From contig CBDCJX010000009.1 of the NCBI GenBank assembly GCA_965218045.1, positions 558,001 to 622,000 on the forward strand: a DNA stretch of 64,000 nt, given 5' to 3'. The position numbers and the translations under genes were made by a program. The stretch is from CAVRCA01 sp965218045. Lineage in GTDB: Bacteria > Pseudomonadota > Alphaproteobacteria > Acetobacterales > Acetobacteraceae. The notes beneath the pieces were generated by a model. That model did no database searches and was not told the origin of the DNA. It saw only the letters and a list, made by a program, of their open reading frames with translations. Of this stretch, positions 11,188 through 19,894 are shown piece after piece (position 1 is the stretch's first letter; every line of letters starts with the position of its first letter).

Positions 11188-11871
11188 ATGCGCATCCTGA
11201 TCGTTGAGGATGACAAGGATGTGGCGAACTTCGTGGTGCGCGGCTTGAAGGAGGCGGGCCATGTCGTCGAGCACGCCGATAACGGGCGCGACGGCCTGTT
11301 CCTCGCCGCGAGCGAGAATTTCGACGCGATGATCCTGGACCGCATGCTGCCCGGCGGCATCGACGGGCTGCGCCTGCTGGAGACCTTGCGGGCGCAGAAG
11401 AACACCATGCCGGTGCTGTTCCTCTCGGCGATGGCCGAGGTGGATGACCGGGTGCGTGGGCTCAAGGCCGGTGGCGACGACTATCTCACCAAGCCGTTCG
11501 CCTTCGCCGAGCTGCTGGCGCGGGTCGAGGCGCTGGCCCGTCGCGGCAAGGGCGACGCGCCGGTCACCCGCCTTGTGGTCGGCGACCTGGAGCTCGATCT
11601 GCTGTCGCGCCAGGTGCGCCGGGCCGGGCAGAAGATCGACCTGCAACCACGCGAGTTCCGGCTGCTCGAATACCTGATGCGGCACGCCGGGCAGGTGGTG
11701 ACCCGCACCATGCTGCTCGAGGGCGTGTGGGACTACCATTTCGACCCGCAGACCAACGTGATCGACGTGCATGTCTCGCGGCTGCGGCAGAAGGTGGACA
11801 AGCCGTATCCCTCGGCGCTGATCCACACGGTGCGCAACGCCGGCTACATGCTACGCGCCGAACCGGCATGA
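11188..11871 (+). CDS. OmpR/PhoB-family response regulator
   Basis: A 227-residue DNA-binding regulator. The receiver has MRILIVEDDKD, the phosphoacceptor in AMILDRMLPG and the Lys in YLTKPFAFAELLARV. The winged-helix output domain includes LQPREFRLLEYLMRH and NVIDVHVSRLRQKVD. The start is fixed by a GGGGGAGAGG ribosome site. Its stop overlaps the start of the downstream kinase (ATGATGA region), so translation is coupled. It probably regulates the linked HtrA-type protease gene or other envelope genes (inference). Confidence 0.95.
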   Translation: MRILIVEDDKDVANFVVRGLKEAGHVVEHADNGRDGLFLAASENFDAMILDRMLPGGIDGLRLLETLRAQKNTMPVLFLSAMAEVDDRVRGLKAGGDDYLTKPFAFAELLARVEALARRGKGDAPVTRLVVGDLELDLLSRQVRRAGQKIDLQPREFRLLEYLMRHAGQVVTRTMLLEGVWDYHFDPQTNVIDVHVSRLRQKVDKPYPSALIHTVRNAGYMLRAEPA

Positions 11872-13274
11872 TGCTGCGCTGGGCCGGGCGCTCCCGTCCC
11901 GGCAACCCCGGCCTGCTGCGCTCCGCCGGCATTCGTTTCGCCGCCCTCTATGCTGCGCTGCTGGCGTTCAGCGGCTTGGCGCTGGCGTTGTTCCTCTGGT
12001 ACGAGACCGCGAGGCTGCTCGACTGGCAGACCGAGGTGGCGATCCGTGCCGATGCGCAGGGCTTGTCGGAGCGCTGGGAAGAGGGCGGGCTGCCGACCCT
12101 GATCATGACGATCGACGACCGGCTATCGCAGGATATCGACGACGACGCGATCTACCTCGTGGTCGATGCGCAAGGCCACCGCATCGCCGGCAACCTGCAA
12201 CGCTGGCCGGCGATGGCCACCAGCACGCCGACCGACCTGGTGATCGAGCGCGGCGGCGTCCGCTCCGGCGCGTTGGTGCAGAGCTTCGACCTGCTGGGCG
12301 GTTTCCGCCTGCTGGTTGGGCGCGACGTGCGGGTGCGGGCACAGCTGCGTCGGCTGATGGGCGACGCGATGATCTGGGCGCTGCTGGTGGTGATCGTGAT
12401 GGCGAGCGCGGGCGCGCTGGTGGTGCGCAGCCTGTTCCTGCGCACCTTGGCCAACATCTCCGCCACCTCCGGCGCGATCGCCGCCGGCGACCTCACGCGG
12501 CGAGTGCGTCTCTCGGGTCGCGGCGACGAGTTCGACCAGCTCGCCGAGACGATCAACGACATGCTCGACCGGATCGGCCGGCTGATGGACGGGGTGCGTC
12601 AGGTGTCGAACGCGATCGCGCACGACCTGCGCACGCCGATCACGCGGGCGCGCACGCGGCTGGAAGACGCCGCGCTGCACGCCGCCGGCGAGGCGGAGCT
12701 GCGCGCCGCGATCGAGCGGGCGACGGTCGATCTCGATGGCATCGTCACCGTGTTCCAGGCGTTGCTGCGCATCGCCGAGATCGAGGCCGGCTCGCGCCGC
12801 TCGGCTTTCGCGCCGTTCGATCTCGGGCCGGTGCTCGCCGACCTCACCGAGCTCTACGCCGCTGTCGCCGAGGAGCGCGGGCTGCGGGTCGAGCTTGACG
12901 CCGCCGAGCACCTGGGCGCCTACGGCGACCGCGCGCTCGTCCAGCAGGCGGTCGCCAACCTGCTCGACAACGCGGTGAAGTTCTCGCCGTCGTACGATGG
13001 CCCGGTGTTGCTGCACGCCGCTATTGCCGAGGGTGGGCTGCGGATCAGCGTGCGCGATCACGGCCCGGGCATCCCGTCGGGGGATCGGGCGCGGGCCACC
13101 GAGCGGTTCTTTCGCGGCGAGACGGCGCGCAGCACGCCCGGCGCGGGCCTCGGCCTCGCCTTGGTGCAGGCGGTGGCACAGTTGCATGGCGGCGTGCTGC
13201 GGCTGGAGGACGCGCAACCGGGCTTGCGGGCGGTGCTCTCCTGGCCGATGGCCGCATCCGAGCAGACCACGTGA
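11868..13274 (+). CDS. Membrane sensor histidine kinase
   Basis: A 468-residue partner of the upstream OmpR-type regulator. TM1 is near residues 20-45 (FAALYAALLAFSGLALALFL) and TM2 near 165-185 (MIWALLVVIVMASAGALVV), with a periplasmic sensor segment of about 120 residues between. Then come a HAMP domain, the H-box (VSNAIAHDLRTPITRAR), the N-box (VANLLDNAVKFS), G1 (VRDHGPGIP) and G2 (TPGAGLGLALVQAV). The ATG at 11868 overlaps the regulator's stop codon. Confidence 0.95.
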   Translation: MMLRWAGRSRPGNPGLLRSAGIRFAALYAALLAFSGLALALFLWYETARLLDWQTEVAIRADAQGLSERWEEGGLPTLIMTIDDRLSQDIDDDAIYLVVDAQGHRIAGNLQRWPAMATSTPTDLVIERGGVRSGALVQSFDLLGGFRLLVGRDVRVRAQLRRLMGDAMIWALLVVIVMASAGALVVRSLFLRTLANISATSGAIAAGDLTRRVRLSGRGDEFDQLAETINDMLDRIGRLMDGVRQVSNAIAHDLRTPITRARTRLEDAALHAAGEAELRAAIERATVDLDGIVTVFQALLRIAEIEAGSRRSAFAPFDLGPVLADLTELYAAVAEERGLRVELDAAEHLGAYGDRALVQQAVANLLDNAVKFSPSYDGPVLLHAAIAEGGLRISVRDHGPGIPSGDRARATERFFRGETARSTPGAGLGLALVQAVAQLHGGVLRLEDAQPGLRAVLSWPMAASEQTT

Positions 13275-13331
13275 CACCGGTGTCATTGCGGGAACACGGT
13301 GCGGTCAGGGCCGCGGCGGCAGAGTGACGCG

Positions 13332-13637
13332 ATGATATCCTGGGCGCGCACCGCCGGGCTAACGTTGATCGTCGGCGGCGCGCTCGGGTCGTTCGGCGTC
13401 GCCGATGTGGCCGGGCAGGCCACCGCCGAGCGTCTGACCACGGATACGGCGGAATACTGCGCCCATCTGGTCGACCGGCTGCGGCAGGTCGAGCACGACC
13501 GGGGGGGTGCGGCGCCGCGCGAGGTGGTCACGCTGTCCGACGAGGGGCAGCTCATGTGCGACCACGGCGAGACGCGGCGCGGCATCCTGCGGCTGCGCCG
13601 GGCCATGCGACTCATGCTCGGCGCGGCGCCGCGTTAG
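13332..13637 (+). CDS. Exported hypothetical protein (101 aa)
   Basis: The N terminus MISWARTAGLTLIVGGALGS looks like a signal peptide with possible cleavage after VAGQA. The mature part has one Cys pair (EYCAHLV, LMCDHGE) and a basic helix at the end (GILRLRRAMRLML). No family is recognised. It follows the histidine kinase gene by 57 bp in the same direction and may belong to that operon. The ATG at 13332 fits the signal peptide better than a GTG 33 bp upstream. Confidence 0.6.
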   Translation: MISWARTAGLTLIVGGALGSFGVADVAGQATAERLTTDTAEYCAHLVDRLRQVEHDRGGAAPREVVTLSDEGQLMCDHGETRRGILRLRRAMRLMLGAAPR

Positions 13638-13644
13638 CATCGAT

Positions 13645-15033
13645 TTACGCGGCTTCCGCAACTGCCAGGGCGTGCCTCCGCCGCCGTAACAGGAGTAACG
13701 GGAGCAGGCCAAGCGCGGTGATCGCCGCCATTACCCACCAGGCGCGATGGAACGCCGCCAGTTGCGCATCCGCCGCGCCAGACGATCCAACAATGGCAAC
13801 GAAAATGGCGACGCCGATGGCGAAACCGGTCTGGCGAATCATGTTGATCGCGCCCGACCCGGTCGCGAATGATGACGCCGGAAGCGCCGCTGTGCCCACT
13901 CCCATCAGCGTCGGCAACACGAGGCCGACACCGATCCCCGACGGGATCATGCTAAGGATGGCGAACCCCAGGTCGGGGCGTGGTCCGGCCAGGGTCGCCC
14001 ACAGGATCACGCTGGCGGAAAAGAAGACCAGTCCGGCCGCCACGACTAGCGCGGCGCCGAAACGCGCGATCAACCGGCCCGCCACCAGCAGCGACGTAAC
14101 CGGAACCAGAAAAGGCCCAGCAGCGATAGCCAGCCCGATCTTCATGGCGGACCAGTTCCAGGCGCCCTGCTCCCACAACACGATCGAAAGCAGGAAGCCG
14201 CCGAACGCGATCGAGAACGGTGCCATCGTCAAGGACGCGCCGGTAAAATCCCGCACCCTAAACAACGCCGGATCGATGAACGGATTGTCGGACCGCAGGC
14301 AGTGCGCGGCAAACAACGCCAATAGCACCGCGGCCAGCGCGAAGCTCAGCGAGACCCCGGGGGAGCTCCACCCCCAATCGTTGAGCTTCACGATCCCGAA
14401 TGTCAGCGCGCCGATGCCGGCCGTGATCAGAGCGGCTGCCCAAAGATATGGTGCCGGAACATCATGGCCGGAAACTCTCGGGAGCTTGAACCAGCCCACC
14501 ACCAGCGCGAGCAGGCCGATCGGCACGTTGACCAGAAAGATCCACCGCCAGCTGGCCGTGACCAGCAATCCGCCCACCAAGGGCCCCAGAGCGGCGGCGA
14601 ACCCGCCGACGGCGGCCCAGGTGCGCACCGCGCCGCCGCGGCGCTCCGCCGGGAAGGTCGCCAGGATCAATCCCAACGACGTCGGGGTGAGCAGCGCCGC
14701 CCCGGCCGCTTGCAGAACCCGGAACGCGATCAGGGTCTCGACACTGTTCGCCAGGGCGCAGGCGGCGGACGCGACGGTGAAGATGGCGATGCCCACGAGG
14801 AAGCTGTAGTTTCGCGGGTAACGTTCGGCAAACCTGCCGCAAAATATCAGCAGGGCCGCGTAGACGATCGCGTAACCGTTCAGAATCCAGGACAGATTGC
14901 CGAGATTTGCGTCCTTGAAGTCCTGGGCGATGTTCGGCAGCGCCACATTGACGATGAATAGGTCGAGATTGGCTAGCACGATGCCGGCGCAAACGATGGC
15001 CAGGACCTGACCCGGCCTCGTCGGGGCGCTCAC
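13645..15033 (-). CDS. MFS transporter, DHA2 (EmrB/QacA-like) family
   Basis: A 462-residue inner-membrane drug/proton antiporter-like protein with about 14 hydrophobic segments. The first is AIVCAGIVLANLDLFIVNVALPNIA, carrying the typical D-x-F-I-V-N-V-A-L-P signature. Motif C-like segments are GGFAAALGPLVGGLLV and the region W(R)WIFLVNVPIG. The GTG start overlaps the stop of the SDR gene by GTGA, so the two form an operon. A TetR regulator is divergent from it. Substrate unknown. Confidence 0.93.
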   Translation of the reverse strand: MSAPTRPGQVLAIVCAGIVLANLDLFIVNVALPNIAQDFKDANLGNLSWILNGYAIVYAALLIFCGRFAERYPRNYSFLVGIAIFTVASAACALANSVETLIAFRVLQAAGAALLTPTSLGLILATFPAERRGGAVRTWAAVGGFAAALGPLVGGLLVTASWRWIFLVNVPIGLLALVVGWFKLPRVSGHDVPAPYLWAAALITAGIGALTFGIVKLNDWGWSSPGVSLSFALAAVLLALFAAHCLRSDNPFIDPALFRVRDFTGASLTMAPFSIAFGGFLLSIVLWEQGAWNWSAMKIGLAIAAGPFLVPVTSLLVAGRLIARFGAALVVAAGLVFFSASVILWATLAGPRPDLGFAILSMIPSGIGVGLVLPTLMGVGTAALPASSFATGSGAINMIRQTGFAIGVAIFVAIVGSSGAADAQLAAFHRAWWVMAAITALGLLPLLLLRRRRHALAVAEAA

Positions 15034-15833
15034 GCCGCTTCTCCCGCCCTTCCGTATCGCTCGGCTGCGTGCGCCCGCGACAAATTCGGCCCCATTGCCA
15101 GACGCGCGTCATTGAACCGCGACCAGTCGGCCATATCCGGCAAGGATGGGATTGTCACCGCCTCGCCCATGTCCAGACCGGCGAGGGCGGCGTCCACCAT
15201 TTCGTCAACGTCCATCAGCCTGTCCGCCGGCATCGCCGCGATGTCGACGCCCGCCTTGCCCCAGATTTCGGTGCGCGTGGCGCCAGGCAGCACCGCCTGG
15301 ATGCGGATGCCGGTGTCCGCCAGCTCGGTCCGCAGCGCCGTGCTGAGATTCAGCATGAAGGCCTTGGTACCGCTGTAGGCAGCGTTGAACCGCTCGGGTG
15401 CCAGGGCCAGCACCGAAGAGATGTTGATCAACGTCCCCTGGCCGCGCGCGATGAAACCCTCAACGGCCGCGTAAGCCAGGCGGAGCGCCGCTGTGACGTT
15501 GATGTTCACCATCGCTTCCAGCCGGTCGACGTCGGAGCCATGCATCGGCCCGGCGACGGCGACGCCCGCGTTGTTCACCAACACGCCGATGGAAGGATCC
15601 TGGTGCAGTCGGTGTTCGATCCGCAGCAGGTCCGGCCGGGCCAGCAGGTCGGCGACCAGAACTTCCACCGAGCGGCCGACTTCAGCCCGCAGGCGCTCGG
15701 CCAGGGCGTTCAGCCGGGCTTCATCGCGTGCCACCAGGATCAGGTCATGGCCGCGGCGCGCCAATCGGTCCGCGTAGACTGCGCCAATGCCGGCCGATGC
15801 GCCGGTGATGAGCGCGGTGTTGGAATTCGACAT
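15030..15833 (-). CDS. Short-chain dehydrogenase/reductase
   Basis: A 267-residue classical SDR. The Rossmann motif is TALITGASAGIG, the NNAG motif is LVNNAGVAV, the catalytic Ser is in INISSV and the Tyr/Lys pair in YSGTKAF (Y-x-x-x-K). The ATG at 15833 follows GGAGG at 6 bp; a longer frame starting at 15872 would run through the operator and is unlikely. First gene of a two-gene operon with the MFS pump, under the divergent TetR regulator. Substrate unknown. Confidence 0.93.
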   Translation of the reverse strand: MSNSNTALITGASAGIGAVYADRLARRGHDLILVARDEARLNALAERLRAEVGRSVEVLVADLLARPDLLRIEHRLHQDPSIGVLVNNAGVAVAGPMHGSDVDRLEAMVNINVTAALRLAYAAVEGFIARGQGTLINISSVLALAPERFNAAYSGTKAFMLNLSTALRTELADTGIRIQAVLPGATRTEIWGKAGVDIAAMPADRLMDVDEMVDAALAGLDMGEAVTIPSLPDMADWSRFNDARLAMGPNLSRAHAAERYGRAGEAA

Positions 15834-15856
15834 CGGGGGCCTCCGTCGGGTCTTAT

Positions 15857-15899
15857 TGATGGCGGTCGTCATTATTGACTTTAATGACGATCGCCATTA
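15857..15899. promoter_or_regulatory. Double palindromic operator for the TetR regulator
   Basis: Two 18-bp sites, 15857-15874 and 15882-15899, are separated by 7 bp. The right site, TAATGACGATCGCCATTA, is a palindrome with a single mismatched pair. The left site matches its reverse complement at 16 of 18 positions. The block is AT-richer than its surroundings and sits between the start codons of the SDR gene and the TetR gene, so it likely covers both promoters. Confidence 0.75.
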
Positions 15900-15942
15900 A
15901 CAATGTCAAGGCGCGTTGTCGCGCCCCCGGGAAGGTGGAGAC

Positions 15943-16488
15943 ATGCGGGTTTCAAAGGAGAAGGTGGCAGAAAATCGGGAGCGTATTCTGACTGAGGCTG
16001 CGCGGCTGTTCCGTGAGCGCGGCCTGTCCGGCGTTGGCGTCGATACCCTGACCGACGCCGCCGGGCTGACCCACGGCAGCCTGTATAGCCAGTTCGGCTC
16101 GAAGGAACGTCTGGCCGCCGAGGCGTTAAGTTATGCCCTGAGCACGAGTTCGGCACACATGAGCGACGCCATGGCGCTAGGCGACTACGTCGCCCGTTAC
16201 CTGTCCGCGGACCATCGGGAACGGACCGGCGATGGCTGTGTGATGGCGGCCCTGGGGTGTGAAATCCCGCGCCAGGGCGTCGCGATCCGGCACAACTTCA
16301 CCGACGCGGTGCGGTCGGCAATGAAACGGATCGCCGGCCTATTGCCGGGCGGCGGCAAGTCCGAGGACGAGGCACTGGCCATTGTCGCGACGATGGTTGG
16401 CGCGCTGACCCTGGCGCGGGCCGTCGACGATCCCGACTTGTCGGACCGCATTCTGGCGGCTGCGCGGACACGCTTGGCGCCGCCGTAA
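15943..16488 (+). CDS. TetR-family transcriptional regulator
   Basis: A 181-residue repressor. The N-terminal helix-turn-helix is RERILTEAARLFRERGLSGV followed by LTDAAGLTHGSLYSQFGSKE. The C-terminal part (GCVMAALGCEIPRQ) resembles the TetR subgroup that includes NemR-like regulators with reactive Cys residues, but this is only a resemblance. The ATG at 15943 follows GGTGGAG. It is divergent from the SDR-MFS operon and separated from it by the double operator, so it likely represses both itself and the operon. Confidence 0.92.
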   Translation: MRVSKEKVAENRERILTEAARLFRERGLSGVGVDTLTDAAGLTHGSLYSQFGSKERLAAEALSYALSTSSAHMSDAMALGDYVARYLSADHRERTGDGCVMAALGCEIPRQGVAIRHNFTDAVRSAMKRIAGLLPGGGKSEDEALAIVATMVGALTLARAVDDPDLSDRILAAARTRLAPP

Positions 16489-16530
16489 CAAGATGCCTCT
16501 TGGCACGCCGACCTTATCAACCAGAGACAA

Positions 16531-17472
16531 TCAGACCACGTGCTCGGGGCGTAGCGCGCAGGTTTGCGCCATTTCGTCGGTCTCGAACTGGATCGTGGCG
16601 TGACCGATGCCGAAGCGCTCGCGGACCTCTTCGGTGAGCCGATGCAGCAGCGCGCCGTCGGCCAAGGCGTCGGTGCGGACCAGGTGGGCGGTCAGCGCCG
16701 TCTCCGTCGTGCTCAGGCCCCAGATATGCAGGTCATGCACCGCCGTCACCCCCGGCAGCGCGCGCAACGTCCGTTCGACCTCCGACTGGTCGATGCCGGG
16801 CGGCACCGCGTCCATCGCGAGATTGACCGAGTCCCGCAGCAAGCCCCAGGTGCCGACCAGGATCACCGCCGCGATCACCAGGCTGGTCGCCGGATCGAGC
16901 CACTGCCAGCCGGTCCACATGATCAGCAGGGCGGCGAAGATCACGCCCACGGTGACGCCGGCATCGGCCGCCATGTGCAGGAAGGCGCCGCGAATGTTGA
17001 GGTCGCCCTTGCGCCCGGACATGAACAGCCAGGCGGTGCCGGCATTGACGAACACCCCGATCAGCGCCACCCAGATGATCGTCCCGCTGGCCACCGGCTC
17101 GGGTGTGGCGAGGCGCTGGACCGCCTCCCAGGCGATCGCGCCAATCGCCACCAGCAGGATCACCGCGTTGGCGAGCGAGGCCAGGATCGGGCCACGCTTG
17201 TAGCCATAGGTGCGCCGCGCGGTCGGGCCGCGCTTGGCCAACGCGGCGGCGCCCCAGGCCAGCAGCAATCCGAGCACGTCCGAGAGGTTGTGCCCGGCAT
17301 CGGCGAGCAGGGCGAGCGAGCCGGCGATCAGCCCGAAAATCGTCTCCAGCACAACGTACAAGATGTTGAGCGCCACGCCGATCGCGAAGGCGCGGCTGAA
17401 ATCGGCCGGGGCGTGGCTGTGACTGCCGCCTGCATGGGCATGGCCGTGATGCGAGCGTCCGTCGTGCGGCAT
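16531..17472 (-). CDS. Cation diffusion facilitator (zinc/cadmium efflux)
   Basis: A 313-residue inner-membrane antiporter of the CzcD/ZitB type. The N terminus is His-rich (HDGRSHHGHAHAGGSHSH) and about six membrane segments follow. The transport-site pairs H-x-x-x-D are in DAGHNLSDV (TM2) and HMAADAGV (TM5), the zinc/cadmium signature. The C-terminal cytosolic domain includes VHDLHIWGLS. The ATG at 17472 is preceded by AGAAGGG. It lies 11 bp downstream of the P-type ATPase gene, forming one metal-efflux operon. Confidence 0.94.
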   Translation of the reverse strand: MPHDGRSHHGHAHAGGSHSHAPADFSRAFAIGVALNILYVVLETIFGLIAGSLALLADAGHNLSDVLGLLLAWGAAALAKRGPTARRTYGYKRGPILASLANAVILLVAIGAIAWEAVQRLATPEPVASGTIIWVALIGVFVNAGTAWLFMSGRKGDLNIRGAFLHMAADAGVTVGVIFAALLIMWTGWQWLDPATSLVIAAVILVGTWGLLRDSVNLAMDAVPPGIDQSEVERTLRALPGVTAVHDLHIWGLSTTETALTAHLVRTDALADGALLHRLTEEVRERFGIGHATIQFETDEMAQTCALRPEHVV

Positions 17473-17483
17473 GGTGGACCCTT

Positions 17484-19667
17484 CTAGCGGACCAGGGTTG
17501 CCGGCTGCCAGCGCAGCAGGCGCAAGGCGTTGAGCGTCACCAGCACGGTGGCACCGGTATCGGCGAGGATGGCGGGCCACAGCCCGGTGATGCCGGCCAA
17601 GGTGGTGACCAGGAAGACCGCTTTCAGACCGAACGCGACCGCGATGTTCTGCCGGATGTTGGTCAAGGTCGACCGCGACAGCGCCAGCAGCTCGGCCACG
17701 CCGCCGACCCGCTCGCGCATCAGCGCCGCGTCCGCCGTCTCCAGCGCCACGTCGGTGCCACCGCCCATCGCCACGCCGACCGAGGCGGCCGCCAGCGCCG
17801 GGGCGTCGTTGATGCCGTCGCCCACCATCACCACCGCGCCGCGCACTTGCAGCGCCGCGATCTCGCGCAGCTTGTCCGCCGGCAGCAGGTTCGCGCGTAT
17901 CTCGAGACCGAGCGTGCCGGCGATGGCGCGGCCGGTGCGCTCGTTGTCGCCGGTCAGCATCACCGCCTCCACCCCAAGCCGGCGCAGTGCGGCGACGCCG
18001 GCCGCCGCGTCGTCGCGCGGCTCGTCGCGCAACGCGATCAGCCCCAGCGGCTCGCCGTCCAGCAGCACCGCCACCACCGTCTTGCCGGCTGCCTCCAGCG
18101 CCTCGGCGCGTGCGTTGGCCGCCGCATCAAGGCCCGGCCCGGCTTCGGCGGCATGGCGTGGGCTGCCGACCGCAACCCAGTGTTCGCCTAGCTTCCCCGT
18201 CACCGCCCGTCCGGGCAGGGCGCGCGCTTCGCTCGCTTGCGGAATGGTCAAGCGGCGCTCCGTCGCGGCGTCGGTGATGGCGCGCGCCAGCGGGTGCGAT
18301 GAGCCGCTCTCGACGGCGGCGGCGTAGGTCAGCACCGCGTCCGCGTCAGCTTCGGCGCGGAGCGGCACCAGGTCGGTCACGCGCGGGCGGCCCTCGGTCA
18401 AGGTGCCGGTCTTGTCGAAGGCCACCACGCGGGCCGCGCCGATCGCCTCCAACGCGGCGCCGCCCTTCACCAGCAGCCCGCGCCGGGCACCCGCCGACAA
18501 GCCGGAGGCGATCGCGGCCGGTACCGAGATCACCAGCGCGCAGGGGCAGGCGATCAGCAGCAAAGCGAGGCCGCGATAGGTCCAGGTCCACCAGTCCCCG
18601 CCCAGCAGCAGAGGAGGCGCCAGAATCACCAGCAGCGCGGCCAGCATGGCGCTCGGCGTCCACCAACGCGCGAAGCGTTCCACGATGCGTTGCGTCGGCG
18701 CGCGCGAGGCGGCGGCCTGCTCGACCAGGCGGACAATGCGGGACACCGTGTTGTCGGCCCCTGCGCGCGTCACCCGCACGCGCAGCCCGCCATCGGCGTT
18801 GATCGAACCCGCCATCACCGTCTCGCCGGGGCCGCGCGCGACCGGCACGCTCTCGCCGGTCACCGGGCTCTCGTCGAGCGCCGAGTGTCCCGCGACGATC
18901 TCGCCATCGCACGGCACTCGGTCGCCGGGGCGGACCAGCACCAGGTCGTTCACGCGCAGTTCGGCGGCCGGCACCGGCTCGATCTCGCCCGCCGCCGTCT
19001 CGCGCCGGGCGGTGCGGGGGATCAGCGAGGCCAGAGCGCGGATGCCGGCGCGTGCCCGGCCGGCGGCGACGTTCTCCAGCAGCTCGCCGATGGCGAACAG
19101 CAGCACGACGACCGCCGCCTCCTCGGCCGCGCCGATCGCCGCCGCGCCGAGGGCGGCCGCGCACATCAGGGTCTCGATCGAGAACGGGCTGCCGGCGCGG
19201 GCCAGTGCGAAGGCGCGGCGGCCGAACGGCAACACCGCGACGAGGGTGGCCGCGAGATAGACCCAGCTTGCCTCGGCGGGGAACAGGCGCGAGACCAGCC
19301 AGGCGAGGGCGACCAGCCCGCTCAGCAACAGGACCAGCCGCGCCTTGCCGGTGCGCCACCAGGGCGCGGCGTCACGCGATGCACCTCCGCCCGATTCAGC
19401 CCCGGGTGTTGCGGCCGTGGCCGCGACCAGCCGCGTCGGCCGGTAGCCCAGGGTGGACACCTGCCGCTCGATCGCCGCCGCGCTGGCCCCATCCGAAGCG
19501 CGCCGCAAGGTCAGGCGCTCGGCCATCAGGTTCACCTCGACGCCGGACACGCCTGGCAGGCGCTCCACCGCGCCCCGCACCTTGGCGACGCAGGCGCCAC
19601 AGTCCATGCCCTCGACCCGCCACACCAAGGCCTCGCCGGAGTCGTCAATTCGGAGCTGATCAAGCAT
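17484..19667 (-). CDS. Heavy-metal P-type ATPase (ZntA/CadA type)
   Basis: A 727-residue PIB-ATPase exporting divalent soft metals such as Zn, Cd or Pb. An N-terminal metal-binding domain has GMDCGACVAK. Hydrophobic helices follow, then the actuator loop (DESPVTGES), the transport motif ACPCALVIS, the phosphorylation site AFDKTGTLTEG, the HP motif (SSHPLARAI) and the hinge GDGINDAPALA. The CPC motif plus the GMDCxxC domain fit subgroup PIB-2. The ATG at 19667 is chosen for homology; no clear ribosome site is seen. The CDF gene is downstream. No MerR or ArsR regulator lies next to it. Confidence 0.95.
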   Translation of the reverse strand: MLDQLRIDDSGEALVWRVEGMDCGACVAKVRGAVERLPGVSGVEVNLMAERLTLRRASDGASAAAIERQVSTLGYRPTRLVAATAATPGAESGGGASRDAAPWWRTGKARLVLLLSGLVALAWLVSRLFPAEASWVYLAATLVAVLPFGRRAFALARAGSPFSIETLMCAAALGAAAIGAAEEAAVVVLLFAIGELLENVAAGRARAGIRALASLIPRTARRETAAGEIEPVPAAELRVNDLVLVRPGDRVPCDGEIVAGHSALDESPVTGESVPVARGPGETVMAGSINADGGLRVRVTRAGADNTVSRIVRLVEQAAASRAPTQRIVERFARWWTPSAMLAALLVILAPPLLLGGDWWTWTYRGLALLLIACPCALVISVPAAIASGLSAGARRGLLVKGGAALEAIGAARVVAFDKTGTLTEGRPRVTDLVPLRAEADADAVLTYAAAVESGSSHPLARAITDAATERRLTIPQASEARALPGRAVTGKLGEHWVAVGSPRHAAEAGPGLDAAANARAEALEAAGKTVVAVLLDGEPLGLIALRDEPRDDAAAGVAALRRLGVEAVMLTGDNERTGRAIAGTLGLEIRANLLPADKLREIAALQVRGAVVMVGDGINDAPALAAASVGVAMGGGTDVALETADAALMRERVGGVAELLALSRSTLTNIRQNIAVAFGLKAVFLVTTLAGITGLWPAILADTGATVLVTLNALRLLRWQPATLVR

Positions 19668-19792
19668 GGCGCGCAAAATCGCACGGGCGTGGTTCCGCCG
19701 GAAGCGCCTTCCACCGCGTCGAGCGTCCACGCATAGCCCTGTATGAGCTAACGCGCCGCCGGTGACGGAGAGTTTTACACCGGGATTAACCC

Positions 19793-19808
19793 CCTGTTTG
19801 CTAACAGG
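19793..19808. promoter_or_regulatory. Inverted repeat upstream of the sigma-54 promoter
   Basis: CCTGTT-TGCT-AACAGG is a perfect 6-bp inverted repeat with a 4-bp loop, ending 24 bp before the -24 element of the PEP-CTERM promoter. It could be a regulator site, although sigma-54 activators usually bind farther upstream. Function inferred from position only. Confidence 0.35.
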
Positions 19809-19832
19809 ATGATAAATTAGACAAATCCCAAC

Positions 19833-19848
19833 TGGCACGACTTTGGCA
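19833..19848 (+). promoter_or_regulatory. Sigma-54 (RpoN) promoter of the PEP-CTERM gene
   Basis: TGGCACGACTTTGGCA matches the -24/-12 consensus (TGGCAC, 5 bp, TTGCA) with one mismatch and has the required 10 bp between the GG and GC dinucleotides. The start of transcription would fall near 19858, giving a leader of about 36 bases to the ATG at 19895, which has a CAGGAG ribosome site. The leader can also fold a small GCTCC/GGAGC hairpin. RpoN dependence is known for PEP-CTERM genes under PrsK/PrsR in some bacteria. Confidence 0.75.
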
Positions 19849-19894
19849 AAGATGAGTGGGCAAGAGCTCCTATGGTGGGAGCAGGAGACACTCA

